A DNA stretch of 64,000 nt, taken from contig NW_022985448.1 in the NCBI RefSeq assembly GCF_010093595.1, positions 968,471-1,032,470 of the forward strand, read 5' to 3'. Source of the stretch: Mytilinidion resinicola (Eukaryota > Ascomycota > Dothideomycetes > Mytilinidiales > Mytilinidiaceae). Position 1 is the stretch's first letter. Each line of letters begins with the position of its first letter. Shown in pieces: positions 1-11,272 of the stretch. A model generated the notes under the pieces. The model was not told where the DNA came from. It ran no database searches and saw only the letters and a program-made list of their open reading frames with translations. A program made the translations under genes and the position numbers.

Positions 1-802
1 GAGATAGACATCATGGAATCAAAAGGAAATTACGGTGACGAGTAAGTCTGCAGCTTCCCACAGGCACCGATATCAATATTAAACAAATTGCCAGCTACGA
101 CGGCGGCCGTGACGAGATCTCCGGAACCCTCCACTGGGGTCCCAAGACCGTCCTCGACCTCTTCTGGAAGACGACCGGCAAGCGCGGCATCCGCCGGACC
201 GACTACTCCAAGGACTTCCATGTCTATGGCATGGAGTGGACCCCTAATTACATCTACACTTATGTCGACTCGCGTTTAGCTGTAAGCTTCTTCCCATTCA
301 ATCTCAGTCCACTCTTGCGATTAGTGCTAACGCCTGTCAGCAAACCCTCTTCGTTAAGTTCTCCACTAAGATGGGTAATCTCTGGAAGCGCGGCGGGTTC
401 CAAAATATGTTCGTCAACGGCTCAGCTTTGGTAAGAACACCACAGCCCCCCATTCCCAACACCCCAGCAGCTGACTTGACTTTTCCCTAGAGCGACCCTT
501 GGTCCCAGACCGGCCGTCCGAACACCCCGTTCGATGAGCCGTTTTATCTGATCCTTAATGTCGCTGTTGGTAGTACTACTGGGTACTTCCCGTAAGTTGA
601 ATATGAGACGCTCTTTCATTGGCTATCAATTAATGATGGCACCAGTGACCGCCAAGGCGACAAGCCCTGGATCAACTTCTCGCCTACGGCTATGCGAGAC
701 TTCTGGAACGCGCGGAACTCGTGGATGCCGACGTGGGGGAAGGGGAATGAGCTTGGGATGACGGTCAAGTCGGTCAAAATGTGGAGGGAGGGGAAGTGCT
801 GA
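1..802 (+). CDS. GH16-family endo-beta-glucanase, 5' truncated by the window edge
   Basis: Predicted glycoside hydrolase family 16 enzyme cleaving beta-1,3 or mixed-linked glucan, probably secreted or wall-bound (family knowledge; the N-terminus is outside the window). The window opens inside the catalytic site: the first codons read EIDIMES, the GH16 ExDxxE signature with nucleophile and acid/base glutamates. Exons fitted: 1-41, 95-281, 341-430, 491-591 and 646-802, with GT-AG introns keeping frame. Downstream GH16-like blocks are ISGTLHWGP, a YGMEWTPNYIYTYVD strand and PFYLILNVAVG, as in the laminarinase / glucan-binding-protein branch. The stop is TGA at 800-802. It converges on the multidomain kinase gene, whose stop lies 217 nt further on. 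The subfamily and substrate cannot be fixed from this C-terminal part. Confidence 0.9.
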
Positions 803-1019
803 GCATGATACGGTTATGTAGAGAAAGTTGTGTTTCTTCGGCGTAAGGCGTAAATCTGGATACCCTTCAGCCATTTAATCTGTGACTGTAGATAGCTTTT
901 GCGGAGCAGATGGTGAGAGCGATACAAGAGAGATGAGCTGATGCCAATTATTGGTTTCTGTTTCACCTTCGCTTGATGTATGTCATTTGTTGCCATCATC
1001 AGGCCATGGATCTTTCCAT

Positions 1020-4000
1020 TCATTCATTCTGGAAGTTCCTTCTATCAAAGTGCGCAAGAATGTGCTCGTTCCTCGAATCCCAAGTAATGAAGAGATCGCC
1101 GCAGAATTCGCAGTTTCTCTTGAAACCGGCAACATAGTCTTGCTTTGATTGCTTCACGATGCCTTCAGCATCTTGGTCAGGGTGTTCATGTCGGATGTGG
1201 AACAGCAGCTCTTTACGTCTACCGAAGACAACATATTTCTCTTCGCCAGATTTATCCTTGCAGATTCCACATATATAGAACTCCTGTGGTTGATGGGTCT
1301 CCTCATGTAGCTTCCAGTGATCCCGAGAATTGGTCCGATAGCCGCATTTGGCTATGCATTCGTAGGCGTACTCATCGCCACTAAGATCTCGATGGAAAGC
1401 CCGTTGCCGGCCGCACATCGCTATGTATTGCTCGATCGACCGGCGGATTTCTTGGGGCAGGTGATCGTTGGGTGGCGACGTTTCCTTTTGAGAAGGTGGC
1501 GGTGTCTTTGGCACTGTGTAGCCAAGTTCAGTATTGTATGACTCCCACCCAGAGAGAGATGAATTAGACTCTGTAGCGAAAGACTCGAGTGACCGAACGG
1601 GGTTGAATATGGAAGGCGGGCTCCAAGGAGAGGTGAATTTAGGGCGATGCCGGCAGCATTCACCTGTCCATTGCTCGGCGTTTGTGAGAAGAACCAGGTC
1701 GGGCGCTGAGATTCTGTCGTCGGAGCGAGGTTGTAGCATTGCGTAACACCAACAAAGCATCGCTAATTGATCATCTGTTTGGAGAAGTTTGAAGCCTTGA
1801 TTACTCCAGCGTCCTGCATGTTGGAAAAGCTGTATGATCCACTGGACTGTCTTATCCAAGTTCACGTGGAATGCTTTTCTCCCCTCGGGAGTTTGCTTAA
1901 AGTCGTGAAATGCAGTGAGAGAGACACCATGCTTCCACAAGAGCACTGTGGCCATCTCTAAAAACACGCATCCCAGTGAAAAGATGTCGGCGGCTCTACC
2001 ACGTCTCTTTTCATCTGCAACTTCTGGGGCACAATACATAGGCGTCTTCGAATCGACCGTGCCCACGGTAGAGCTTGTCAAATCGTCCTGCACATCGTGG
2101 GCGATACCAAAGTCGGTGAGAATGATAGTCGCTCCCTTAATGAGGATGTTCGCAGGCTTGATATCCCGATGTTTGATCCGCTCTGAGTGAAGGTAAGCCA
2201 ACGAGGAGGCCAGGCAGCCAAACCAACACCGCATAGGAGAATCGGATGCCGGCTTAGGATGTCTATCCATATACTCAGCAAGATTCATTGTCGCCACTGG
2301 CTGCATGAGGATGGCGAATCTGTTTCCTACGGTGTAAGTTGCCGCTATTCTGATAACGTGTTCATGATCTAGTCGCTTCATAATATCGATTTCGTTGCGA
2401 ATCCGACGGGTGGTCTCTGCGGAGCGAGCCTTTTGCACGAGAATAGTCTTCCTAGCGTACGTTACTGCAGTCGAACCGTCTGCTTGTTGTGATTTTGCCT
2501 CGACTTCATCCACAAATCCATAGTGGCCATTGCCAAGCACATCGATGTGTCTGTAAGGGACGTCCCTGGGACTTTCATAGTCTTCGTGCTGTATGTTTCT
2601 GAATACCTGTCGCTCTGGTCCATCCCGAGTGGTTTGAGTCCCAGTCTCTAACGGAAGTTCCATTTTACCGAGTCCAAGGGGGTTACTGGGATTTGGAGTA
2701 GCTTTTTGTATCGAGGTTGCAGATTTGCTCTGCTCATATTTCACTGCTGCAGCGACGATTCTTGAAAATGAGACGCCCGTGTGTGACCCTAGGTATCTGG
2801 AGTCGCCGGCGCCCTGGTCTCGCACTATCCCGTTATTTGATTTTAGAGGAGCGAGCTTTTCTCCATCATTTTTCTGGTTCTCTTCTGCGCTTTCGGTTAC
2901 TTTAGCCTGTGACCTAGATCTATATACTTGTGGAGACATGGTATAATCCCAAGCAGATGTTTCCGAAGGCGGATCATGCTCCCTAATTGGCAGTTTTGCT
3001 ACCCCAAGGGCGGTTGAGATGTCCTGTGTTCTTGATGGCCGGCTTCCCGAGTGGCTGCTAACTCGTCTGCCGCTGGTGATTTGTACCTCAGGTAGAGGCC
3101 CTGGAGTCAGCTTCGCATTCAAGCGTGGGATGCTTCCTACGTCCAGTTTGCTCGTTTCTGACGCGTCATCGCCCAATGGAGCTGCATCGGAATGTAGCAC
3201 CGAGTCTTCAATTTTTCCCTCTTTTAAGCTCCCAGTCCCTTTATTTGGTAACGTGTACGTATTTGTCGATGGAGTTTCCAAGGGAAGCTCCACTGCACTA
3301 ACTCCTGTAAGCGTATCAAAATAGTACAGCCTTCCATTCGGTGTAGCCTGGGGCATCCAAAACTCAGCTTCGTGCTGTTCTTTGCTCTCAGTAGTCTGGT
3401 TCTCTCCATTCAAATCAGTTGCGATCGCAGCCGCTTCGTTCCTAGGAGTGGTGGTGGGAATTGGGGATCCCGAGTCCCGAGGATCCTCCAAACCTTCAGG
3501 CGTCGGCCAATCCTGTGAATTTGGACCGTGAAGTGGTGCATTGGGGGTTGGGGGTCGGCTTGGAGATATTTGAAGCTCAAGTGTTGATAGAGGATCAGCC
3601 CCAGATATTTGAGTTGCAGAACGCAGCCCCGCTCCTTCAATCAACGATGAAGAGGCGTTGTTTGTGTGGGTCGACTCTGAGTCTGATGTGGAATACTCGC
3701 TCTCATCCGGACTGTTCTCGCCTATGGGTTCTGCGATCTCCATGCAATAGTTGCTAGGAAACCATCCTCGAACGCCTTTAAAAACCCCATCCCACCACCC
3801 ACTCTCTAGTTGTGAGATAACCTGAATGACATCACCTTCTCGGAAGCTCAAAGACATCTGGTCATCAGCATCGTAGTCGAACAAAGCTTGCACGTACGAA
3901 ACCCCAGCACTGAGCGGGCTTTTCATCTTTTTCTTGGGGTTCGTTGTAGGCTTGCTACCGGGAGGCGGAGGTGGTGGAAGCCATGTCGAAAAGTTGGGCG

Positions 4001-5122
4001 TCAGCCTGCCGGTTCCTTGATATTGATCATCAAAAGTGGTGGTTTCGTTGAAAGCGTCTAGTATTGCCTGCTGATGCTTGCGTATTGATGGTGAATCTGA
4101 CGACGTGGTTGATGAGGATGAGCCAGCGCGCGGGTCGTATGGACCACTGTCAGCAAAATCTTCAAACTTATCGAGAAAAGGAGACAATCCAGGTGGATGA
4201 ACAGGTGGTAGCAGATGCGGGAGTACTCGTTGTGTCTTGCGCCTCGGCCTTGAGCGAAAAGGGGTGGCACCACCACGGAAATCATCAACTTCAGGCTCGT
4301 ACTCAGGTTTTCCCTGCTCAGCGACAGTCCGGATTTGATCGGGATCGCCCTTGAAGACAGCGGGTTCTGGACTGCTGTCTTCAAAACTATGGCGTAGGCG
4401 AGAAAATCGCTCCGCTATAATTTTGACTAGCCCTGAGCGATTACGGGATTTTTTCTGGATGGGTTTTGACAATGCCGACGCTGAAGCCACCAGGAGAGCG
4501 GCTGCTGCTCTCTGTTTCCGCAATTCTCGGACCACGTCGTAAAATGCCTTTTCTACATTGATGCAGTTCTTCGCTGAGGCCTCAACAAAATCGATCCCGT
4601 GCTCTTTAGCGAAGATATACCCCTCCTGTGTGGAAATTTCTCTTTCTGTAACCCTATCGCATCGGTTTCCAACTAGCATTATTCGTAGTGAGACGGCTTT
4701 GTAGATGGATGTCTGGGAGTTGGGGCTTTTGACACGTTCTATCTGATCGATGTAATGGGTCACAGCATGGAATGACTTCCGCGAGGTTATGCTGTATACG
4801 ACAAGGAATCCATCTCCATCTCTTATGTACTGGTCCCTCAAAGCAGTATATTCTTCCTGCCCAGCCGTACTGAGAACTTCTATCAAGCTTGGTTTCCCGT
4901 CGATTACAGCTTGTACTCGGAATGAGTCATCCCCGATAGTAGGATCGTAGGTGGGTACAAAATGGTTCAAGGTAAACTTAAACGGTGTCAGGAACGCTAC
5001 TAAGTAAGGGGTGGGTGCACCCAAGGCAGGGTAGAACAAACTTGATTGATCAAGGCAGTGCAGTCCTCTCGATGTTCACCAAACACCACCAACTTATCCG
5101 TCGGCATCGACCCAGAAGCCAT
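1020..5122 (-). CDS. Ras-like / SH3 / WW / Ser-Thr kinase / C2H2 multidomain protein
   Basis: Two exons, 5122-5042 and 4976-1020, with a phase-0 intron at 4977-5041; predicted 1345 aa. Start chosen at 5122 because splicing joins KLVVFGEHREDCTALINQ to FTLNHFVPTYDPTIG exactly where Ras proteins read through. Domains in order: Ras-like GTPase (about 10-175), low-complexity proline-rich linker, SH3 (about 383-440, ALFDYDA...GWFPSNYC), WW-like segment (about 564-590), Ser/Thr kinase (about 832-1119) with GNGHYG loop, ARK lysine, HRDIKPAN, DFG and APE, then Cys/His-rich C2H2-type fingers (about 1229-1345). The kinase core looks catalytically complete. The GTPase is not: the GKS/T P-loop is replaced by GEHREDCT and the switch-II DTAGQ is STAGQ, while NKxD (as NRCD) and SAK remain. 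Likely a signalling scaffold-kinase; partners unknown. No frame breaks seen over nearly 4 kb. Confidence 0.88.
4977..5041 (-). other. Intron splitting the Ras-like domain after the degenerate P-loop
   Basis: On the minus strand the donor is GTTTGT directly after the CAA codon and the acceptor is TTTAAG before TTTACC. Length is 65 nt, phase 0. Removing it restores the canonical Ras order of beta-1, P-loop, helix 1 and switch I. Without splicing the frame would start inside the intron and lose beta-1. Confidence 0.8.
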
Positions 5123-5809
5123 ATCGTCTCTTGCAGCATCTCATGAAGCGAGATCCCCATGTGCTAGTGGGGCAGCTCTCGTGACGCGGGGAGACCTCAA
5201 TGACACGACGAGGATGCTGGAGACGAAAGAATGCATGCTAGCCATACTGGCACATAGATAGCCCCATACTGCCACAGCGACTATGGACGGAACGTGAGTG
5301 AGGAAGCAGAGGGCAGCAGGCTGAAATGTGCAACCTTGGAGTCGAGGCTGATCTATGATCTAGGCTAGGCCATTGTAGGATAGCTTCGTGTGGCTGTGTG
5401 GCGCGTATTCCGAACCATTAGTAGATACCAGGTAGGTAGATAGGGGCGAAGCGTTGATATTGGAGTACCACCTATATCAGTTGGATATTCACAGACTATT
5501 TTGTCCGAAAGCTGATTCTCCGGAATGCCCTCGTGCAACAGAGTCTTTTCAATCTCTGAAAAGCTAATCTTAGGCAACAGGCGGACTTCATGACCCATGC
5601 GTTCCACTGAAAGCCACCTAGACTCTTTGTCCAATGTGTGAACAGGTTTCTACAACTGCTTTGGACGTTTTGCTTCGCGTAATATTCAAGAGATATGTAA
5701 TTATGCATCCGCAACATTAGTGAATCGGGTACCACAGCACAATCTACCATATGCCATTAGCCAAGAGTATCTACAGGTAAGAACCATCCTGCACAACCTC
5801 CTTACTAAC
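5123..5809. other. Intergenic, upstream of the Ras-like/kinase gene
   Basis: This stretch separates the 5' end of the multidomain kinase gene from the 3' end of the esterase on the same strand. The short open frames inside show no recognisable domain or splice logic. It presumably holds the kinase promoter and the esterase 3' UTR; no specific site can be supported. Confidence 0.5.
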
Positions 5810-6856
5810 TCACAACACCCTCTTCACCCAATCCAACCTCGTCGACACAGCCGCTACCGACAGCTTCGCCGACGGCACCAACATATCAAACCCATGAAAC
5901 GCCCCATCCCAAACATGCAAATCCGCCTTTCCTCCATCCTTCCAAATCGCCCCCGCAAACGCAACCACCTCGTCCCTAAACGGCTCCGCAGAACCCACAT
6001 CTAGAAAAGTCGGCGGCAGCCCCGAGAGATCCGTCGCCCTCGCCGCCGCCGCATACGGACTGACCCCTTCACTCCCCGCCTGATCACCAAGCAGACACGA
6101 CCACCCAAATGCGCTCTTTTCCTGGTTCCACGTGCCCACAGTCGCATACTGCCTCGCAGAAAGCGAGTTATTGTGGTCGTCCAGCATTGGACATATAAGG
6201 CAAAGAGCGCGCAACTTCGGGCCGCCCTTGTCTCTGACAGTTAGAGCTAGACTCGCGGATAGTCCACCCCCAGCCGACTGGCCCGCGAGCATCAGCCTGT
6301 CCGGATCGATGCCCAGCTCACCGAGATGCTCGCCTACCCACTTCAAGCCGGCGTAGCAGTCGTCTAGGGGAACTGGGTAGGGGTGTTCAGGCGCGAGGCG
6401 GTATTCTACCGACACGCCTACGGCGCCCACTTGCTCGACCCAGTCGCAGAGAAATGAACTTCCGAGGAAGCGGTTGCCCGTGAACATGCCGCCGCCGTGG
6501 ATGAAGTAGATGCCGGGTCTTGGCTTGTCGGTGCTGGCGCTGGGCTTGAAGATGGATATGTTGATATCGCCATGAGGGCCCGGGATAGTCCGTTCCTCGA
6601 GGGTGATGTGCCTTCCCGCTATGGCCTTTTCCGCATTGTACATGGAAGTCATGAACTGCCGCAACATCGGTAGTATCTCCTTGCTGAAAGTAGGACTAGT
6701 GGGCAGCTGAGCAAGAGCCACACTGAGCTCAGCATCGTAGGGCGGGGCTGGGATCGCTGCCATTGTTGCTGGAGATGATTTGAAATTGGTATGTTGTCTC
6801 CCGTTGCCTGCTGCCCAGAGGTTTTGGGCTGCGATCGTCGCAACGAGTACATTCAC
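5810..6856 (-). CDS. HSL-family alpha/beta hydrolase (carboxylesterase/lipase)
   Basis: Single-exon serine hydrolase of the hormone-sensitive-lipase (alpha/beta hydrolase fold-3) family; such enzymes hydrolyse short-chain carboxyl esters, often in xenobiotic or secondary metabolism. Visible motifs: oxyanion-hole HGGG in YFIHGGGMF, the YRLAPEHPYP block, nucleophile elbow GQSAGGG, catalytic Asp region DVGSAEPFRDE and catalytic His in GAFHGFD, all correctly ordered. The full frame gives 348 aa from 6856. A second in-frame Met at 6763 (MAAIPAPPYD) would give 317 aa, the usual family length; it is favoured because a TATA-like element at about 6883-6894 lies only about 30 nt before the first ATG. 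No clear signal peptide or membrane segment, so probably cytosolic. Substrate unknown. Confidence 0.92.
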   Translation of the reverse strand: MNVLVATIAAQNLWAAGNGRQHTNFKSSPATMAAIPAPPYDAELSVALAQLPTSPTFSKEILPMLRQFMTSMYNAEKAIAGRHITLEERTIPGPHGDINISIFKPSASTDKPRPGIYFIHGGGMFTGNRFLGSSFLCDWVEQVGAVGVSVEYRLAPEHPYPVPLDDCYAGLKWVGEHLGELGIDPDRLMLAGQSAGGGLSASLALTVRDKGGPKLRALCLICPMLDDHNNSLSARQYATVGTWNQEKSAFGWSCLLGDQAGSEGVSPYAAAARATDLSGLPPTFLDVGSAEPFRDEVVAFAGAIWKDGGKADLHVWDGAFHGFDMLVPSAKLSVAAVSTRLDWVKRVL

Positions 6857-7855
6857 TTGAAGTGTTGATTAGCAATCCATCCGTATTTATATACGCAGTT
6901 TGCTGGCCGGTACCGATATCCGAGCCGGCTCTGCAGCGCGTTGCTAGTCTAGACCTCGGGGTTCCCCATGCGGGGTAGCGGCGGACGTACTTTTTCTGAC
7001 TATGGTAGAAGATTGGTCGAGAAAGCTCTCGGCCGACTTAACTAGAAGGTGGTCATGTCCAATAAAGTTAATACTACAAAAGCGAGACGGAGATCGGCCG
7101 TTTGTGGGGCGGATGGCTTTACTATCCGGGAAAAGCCTCAATATAAGTGAACGATGAAGCTGTGCTTCTCGAAAAACAAACTCCCATGGCCCGTCAAAGC
7201 CCTGTAGAAACGGCGCAAAAATCCAAGTCGCAAAGCTTCTGACGACGTTTGGAGTTTTTCAATCCTTCCTTTAGAAATCTAAACGTGGTAAATGCCGATC
7301 ATTTTGGCAGGTCTGACACGTCTTCTAGCCACCTCGGACCATCGCAGAAAGGTATTTCTTCGTTCAGCTATCAAGAATTGCTAGAATGCTTTGGTAACAC
7401 GAGTTTAGTAAAAGGAATAAATGTGTAGCGTAAGTCAGATACGGGGGTTGCAAGGACGATGAAACAAAGAATGAATCCGATAGTTCTCAGGGAGAACCAG
7501 CAACCAAACTTCAATTCTCTGTTACTCGGTATGAGCTATTCTATATCGCTAGAGGCATTTCCAGACTTTCGAAAATCTGGTATGGATGTTTCAATCTTCT
7601 CCAAGGGGGTATTATTCGAGCGCGCCATCCAATGCAAATTGAGTAAGGAATGAAAGCGACATAAGAAAATCAAGACCATTTTGAAAAAGGAACGACTTAA
7701 GAGTCTTGGGTATATAACGTCAAGTGACAGGTCAATCCGAGCGCCGGATGCTAGACGGAATAAATGAAACCCGTGAGAGTAGAAAAAGTGTGAGGATGAG
7801 TACCCTGTCAAGCCCGCCACAAAGACTCCTCTTCGATCGGCAATGGAGTGCGATT
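6857..7855. other. Intergenic region between esterase and TBC gene
   Basis: About 1 kb: esterase promoter at the left and the TBC gene 3' side at the right. The small open frames have no family resemblance. Nothing else is recognised. Confidence 0.5.
6883..6894 (-). promoter_or_regulatory. TATA-like element for the esterase gene
   Basis: Reading the minus strand gives GTATATAAATAC. It is about 30 nt before the ATG at 6856 and about 120 nt before the ATG at 6763, so a transcript starting some 30 nt downstream would favour the second start. Confidence 0.4.
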
Positions 7856-10800
7856 CTACAACTCCTCCAAGGACTGGCTCAGGATATCCTCCTCGCTATC
7901 AGCCCGCGAGGCCATTGATAGTGGAGTCCGAAGGAGCAAGGCTTCGCGTGAGATCCTCGAGTCTGTCTCATTTTCCAGGGGAATCGCGTCTGGTCTCAAG
8001 CCCGTAGGTTCCTCACTGGCTTTTGCTTTCGCTTTCTGTGCCCGCTCCCTCCTCATTTCTTCTCTCTGCCGCATAACCTCCTGTTCCCTTTCCACTGCTT
8101 TCTCTCGACGCTCTTCAACATCCTTGCGTTTGACGACCTTCTTTAGCGCATCGCTTGCTTGAATGAGACCATCAATACTAATGGCGTGGTTCGTCATCTG
8201 GTGGTTTATGTAGTGGTAGACTCTAGCGGGACTATCACACTCCCTCAAAGCCTTTTCGTTAAGCTTGAGCAACGCGAGTGCTACCTGGAAAAGGAAAGTT
8301 GAGCCGTCGTGCATACATAAGACCACATCCCAGACGCGAAATAATGCCTCAGCTGACAAGCAATCAGTAAAAACGGAGAGGAACCATTGGAACGTGAGCG
8401 CCTCGAGCTCAATCTCGAGCTCATCCAGGTGAGCTGAGAGCTTTGGCAGCAGTTCCACCACATATTCGCGTAGAACAGTCTGATCTGCACGAGAAGTGAG
8501 GAGTTGCTGATCGTAGTACTTTTCGGGCAAAATATTCTCAATCATATTGGTCAGGACCCAGAATGCGTCTTCGGCCGTTGGCATGATGAGAAGTAAGCAG
8601 GCAGTGATCAAGTTCATGCCTTGGCAGTAGCCGACCTCGGGATTCCGGCGAGAGTACGCAATGAGCACCTCGTTAAGCTTATGGACGCCCGGCCCCTTGC
8701 GGAAGAAGATGTTGTCCGTGAGCGTTCGATTAATGTCCATCTGAATCTGCGCTACAATGCTCGGATTATCAACACCATTGTTTACGAGATCGTCGTAGTA
8801 GCCGGGGACACGAAGAGCGGATGCTCCGCTGCATTCAGCCCAGATCTTGGCGCGGTAGGCTACCGGTATACCTCCCAGGACCAGTTGTTTGAATTCTTGC
8901 CATTTTGCTCTCCCAGTTTTTCCCTTATTTCCTAGACCGGCGACACCAATGAGTTCCCCATCCCCAAGAAGGGCTTCTGGCATGGTAAGGTTCCTTGGAC
9001 GACCTTCGCCAACAGTAGCGGCCTCGCCCTCTCGCTTTCGTTCTGCTCGAACTTTGCGAAGGAAGTCGTTCCATTTTACGGTTTTATCCCTCTGTAAAGA
9101 ATCGTGTAAGTCGGTCAGTTGTTCTAACAAAGCTTTGACGGGATCGGGCTGGTGCTGCGGTGGCCGGATCGGACTTGCAGGGCCGACGGATATTGATGGA
9201 CTCGTGGTGGCAAATTCCGCATTCCCTGAAACGATACGCGATGGTGCCGGCTCGGGATTAACGCTGACGAGAGGCATAGTTCTGCTCTTAGCTACGACGA
9301 CTGGAGGTACCTTAGGAGCCGGATCTGCTCCTGCCGCATCGACTGTAGTTATAGGTGCAGCAGACGGGGTGTGAGAGAGTAATTCTGTGGGAAATGTCGC
9401 TAGCTTCAAGAAATCTTGCCATCGGCTTGGCGCTTGCGGACCATTTTGTTCTTCGATAGAGGAACCGGTGCTCCCGGGCCTTGATGCAGGTCCAGAATCA
9501 GGTGGTGCTTCAGTCGGAGGAGTCTTGACATCTGGGTCTTGTCCGATAGTTTTGAGAACAGATCTCGCATCGCTCAACGATTCGACATTACTGCTACGTT
9601 TGTGTTTTGCCATAGCGGCGGCCGCTTCGCTTTGCCGCTTTTTCCGTCTTTGGTCGTAAATAAAACCAAATCTATCCGTCAGATATTCGCTGCTTTGACT
9701 GAAGTTGTTGTGTTGCTGGACCAAAGTTGGAGGCCTGGAGTCTTCGGGCAGTATTGTGTCCATTTCGACCGGTCCAAGGTTGCTAATGTTCCGATTTAGG
9801 CCATTGGGGCTTGTAACACTCTCTGGCGGTATGCTTTTGATAGTCCCATTCGGTCCAAGAGAGCTTCTTGCGGCGCGCGGGCGCCCGTTAGCCTTAGCAC
9901 TAGCGTTTGCCGGTCCAGTTGACTGAGACGTTCTCGTCGACTCTTTTGAAGGTGCGCGATCCGCAGTACTACCGCTGGCAGATGTTGCGGCGCGACCTCT
10001 CAGGGTGCCCTGTTTGTCACCAGGCCGACTTACCTGGTTCTTGCCAGCCACCGCTTGCAAGACCCAGTTCGTGACCGAGACAGAAGATCTCCGAGATGAT
10101 GAAGTTGATTGTTCCTCATCTTGGCTCTGAAGACGGCGGAGTGTGGGTATCGCGCCGCCCTGTTTGTCGCCGTTTGACGGAGGCACGAAAAGGTTGCCAC
10201 TGATGGGCTTCCGAGGTAGTTTAGAGTTGCTAGACGCCCGAGATCGAGTTTGAAAATCAGTATCGTTGCCCAATTTACTGGTTATGCTGGGCGCCCTGCT
10301 CGTTTTGCTATTCGTACCACTCCACAAGAAGTTCTTCCAGTTGCGTGCTGGGTCCTTGGGCATTTCAGAGATTGAATTTAGCGATTCCGTTTCGCCATCA
10401 GCCAGTCGTTGACTGAACATTGACGCATTGTCCTGTATGCTCGTCGTGTCGAAGTCGGAGACGTTGTCCGCCATAGCTCGAGCAATCCGCTGTTCCATAG
10501 GATCGTCGGGGTGTGTCCCAGGCAGCCCGCTATCACTCCTCCTGTTTCTCGCCCTTGGGTCATCATTCCGTTGCTCCTGACTGCGGTCAAGCTCCCGTAG
10601 GCGAGATTCGATATCCATATTTGACACCTCGCATTCTTGCAGCATCTTCCTCAATATACGCTCCCTTTCCTCTGCTCTACGCCGAAGAGCTGTTACCTGA
10701 GCATCGCGTTGTGCTAAGTCACCTGCAAGCTGCCTGACCAGCTTGACCGGTCCGACTCGCTCTAGTGTCAGTTCTACGCTCTTGTCGCTGGCGTGATGGA

Positions 10801-11272
10801 GGCTGCCTGGGACCTTGTCTGGTTCTTGAGGGGTGTCGTCGAAAAGAGCAGTCCGGCTTCTCGTAGATGGGGAGGCGGCTACCAGAGTGCCTACAATCGA
10901 TTGTACTGTTTTTGATGCTTTCCGAATTGTGTCCGGCGCAGGCTCACTCCCAACTTCGGCCGCAGCGAGCTTGTCCCCTGTATCCGCAGTACGAGTTTTA
11001 TTCCCTCCAGCTGCTGCCTTCGTCCCCGATTCGCCCACAGCTGCTCGAAACCACCCATTGACACGGTTTTGTACCGGTGACGCATCAGGGGTGGGCGACA
11101 GCGAAGGAAAAGATGTCAGACTCTTAGCATCGGTGGAGGTTGACGGGGTGCGCTTTAATGAAGTGCTCGATTCTCGTTTGCGTGGCCTGACTCTAACGGT
11201 GCTGCTCCTGCGACTCGACGAGGAGTCCTGCGACCTGGTGCGCTCCAGATCAGCAGCACTGGGAACCTCCAT
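7856..11272 (-). CDS. TBC-domain Rab GTPase-activating protein
   Basis: Intronless 1138-aa protein predicted to accelerate GTP hydrolysis on a Rab GTPase in membrane traffic. The first ~780 residues are low-complexity, Ser/Thr/Pro/Arg rich, with a short coiled-coil-like stretch near 175-230. The TBC domain lies at about 790-1040. Both dual-finger residues are present: the arginine finger in IQMDINR (about 842) and the glutamine finger in GYCQGMN (about 882); WFLSVFTDCL and RVWDVVLCMHDG are further TBC blocks. A Lys/Glu/Arg-rich helix, probably a coiled coil, follows at about 1050-1100. The TBC-near-the-C-terminus layout resembles fungal Gyp/Msb-type GAPs, but the target Rab cannot be read. 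It shares a 457-bp promoter interval with the divergent SPRTN-like gene. Confidence 0.93.
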   Translation of the reverse strand: MEVPSAADLERTRSQDSSSSRRSSTVRVRPRKRESSTSLKRTPSTSTDAKSLTSFPSLSPTPDASPVQNRVNGWFRAAVGESGTKAAAGGNKTRTADTGDKLAAAEVGSEPAPDTIRKASKTVQSIVGTLVAASPSTRSRTALFDDTPQEPDKVPGSLHHASDKSVELTLERVGPVKLVRQLAGDLAQRDAQVTALRRRAEERERILRKMLQECEVSNMDIESRLRELDRSQEQRNDDPRARNRRSDSGLPGTHPDDPMEQRIARAMADNVSDFDTTSIQDNASMFSQRLADGETESLNSISEMPKDPARNWKNFLWSGTNSKTSRAPSITSKLGNDTDFQTRSRASSNSKLPRKPISGNLFVPPSNGDKQGGAIPTLRRLQSQDEEQSTSSSRRSSVSVTNWVLQAVAGKNQVSRPGDKQGTLRGRAATSASGSTADRAPSKESTRTSQSTGPANASAKANGRPRAARSSLGPNGTIKSIPPESVTSPNGLNRNISNLGPVEMDTILPEDSRPPTLVQQHNNFSQSSEYLTDRFGFIYDQRRKKRQSEAAAAMAKHKRSSNVESLSDARSVLKTIGQDPDVKTPPTEAPPDSGPASRPGSTGSSIEEQNGPQAPSRWQDFLKLATFPTELLSHTPSAAPITTVDAAGADPAPKVPPVVVAKSRTMPLVSVNPEPAPSRIVSGNAEFATTSPSISVGPASPIRPPQHQPDPVKALLEQLTDLHDSLQRDKTVKWNDFLRKVRAERKREGEAATVGEGRPRNLTMPEALLGDGELIGVAGLGNKGKTGRAKWQEFKQLVLGGIPVAYRAKIWAECSGASALRVPGYYDDLVNNGVDNPSIVAQIQMDINRTLTDNIFFRKGPGVHKLNEVLIAYSRRNPEVGYCQGMNLITACLLLIMPTAEDAFWVLTNMIENILPEKYYDQQLLTSRADQTVLREYVVELLPKLSAHLDELEIELEALTFQWFLSVFTDCLSAEALFRVWDVVLCMHDGSTFLFQVALALLKLNEKALRECDSPARVYHYINHQMTNHAISIDGLIQASDALKKVVKRKDVEERREKAVEREQEVMRQREEMRRERAQKAKAKASEEPTGLRPDAIPLENETDSRISREALLLRTPLSMASRADSEEDILSQSLEEL

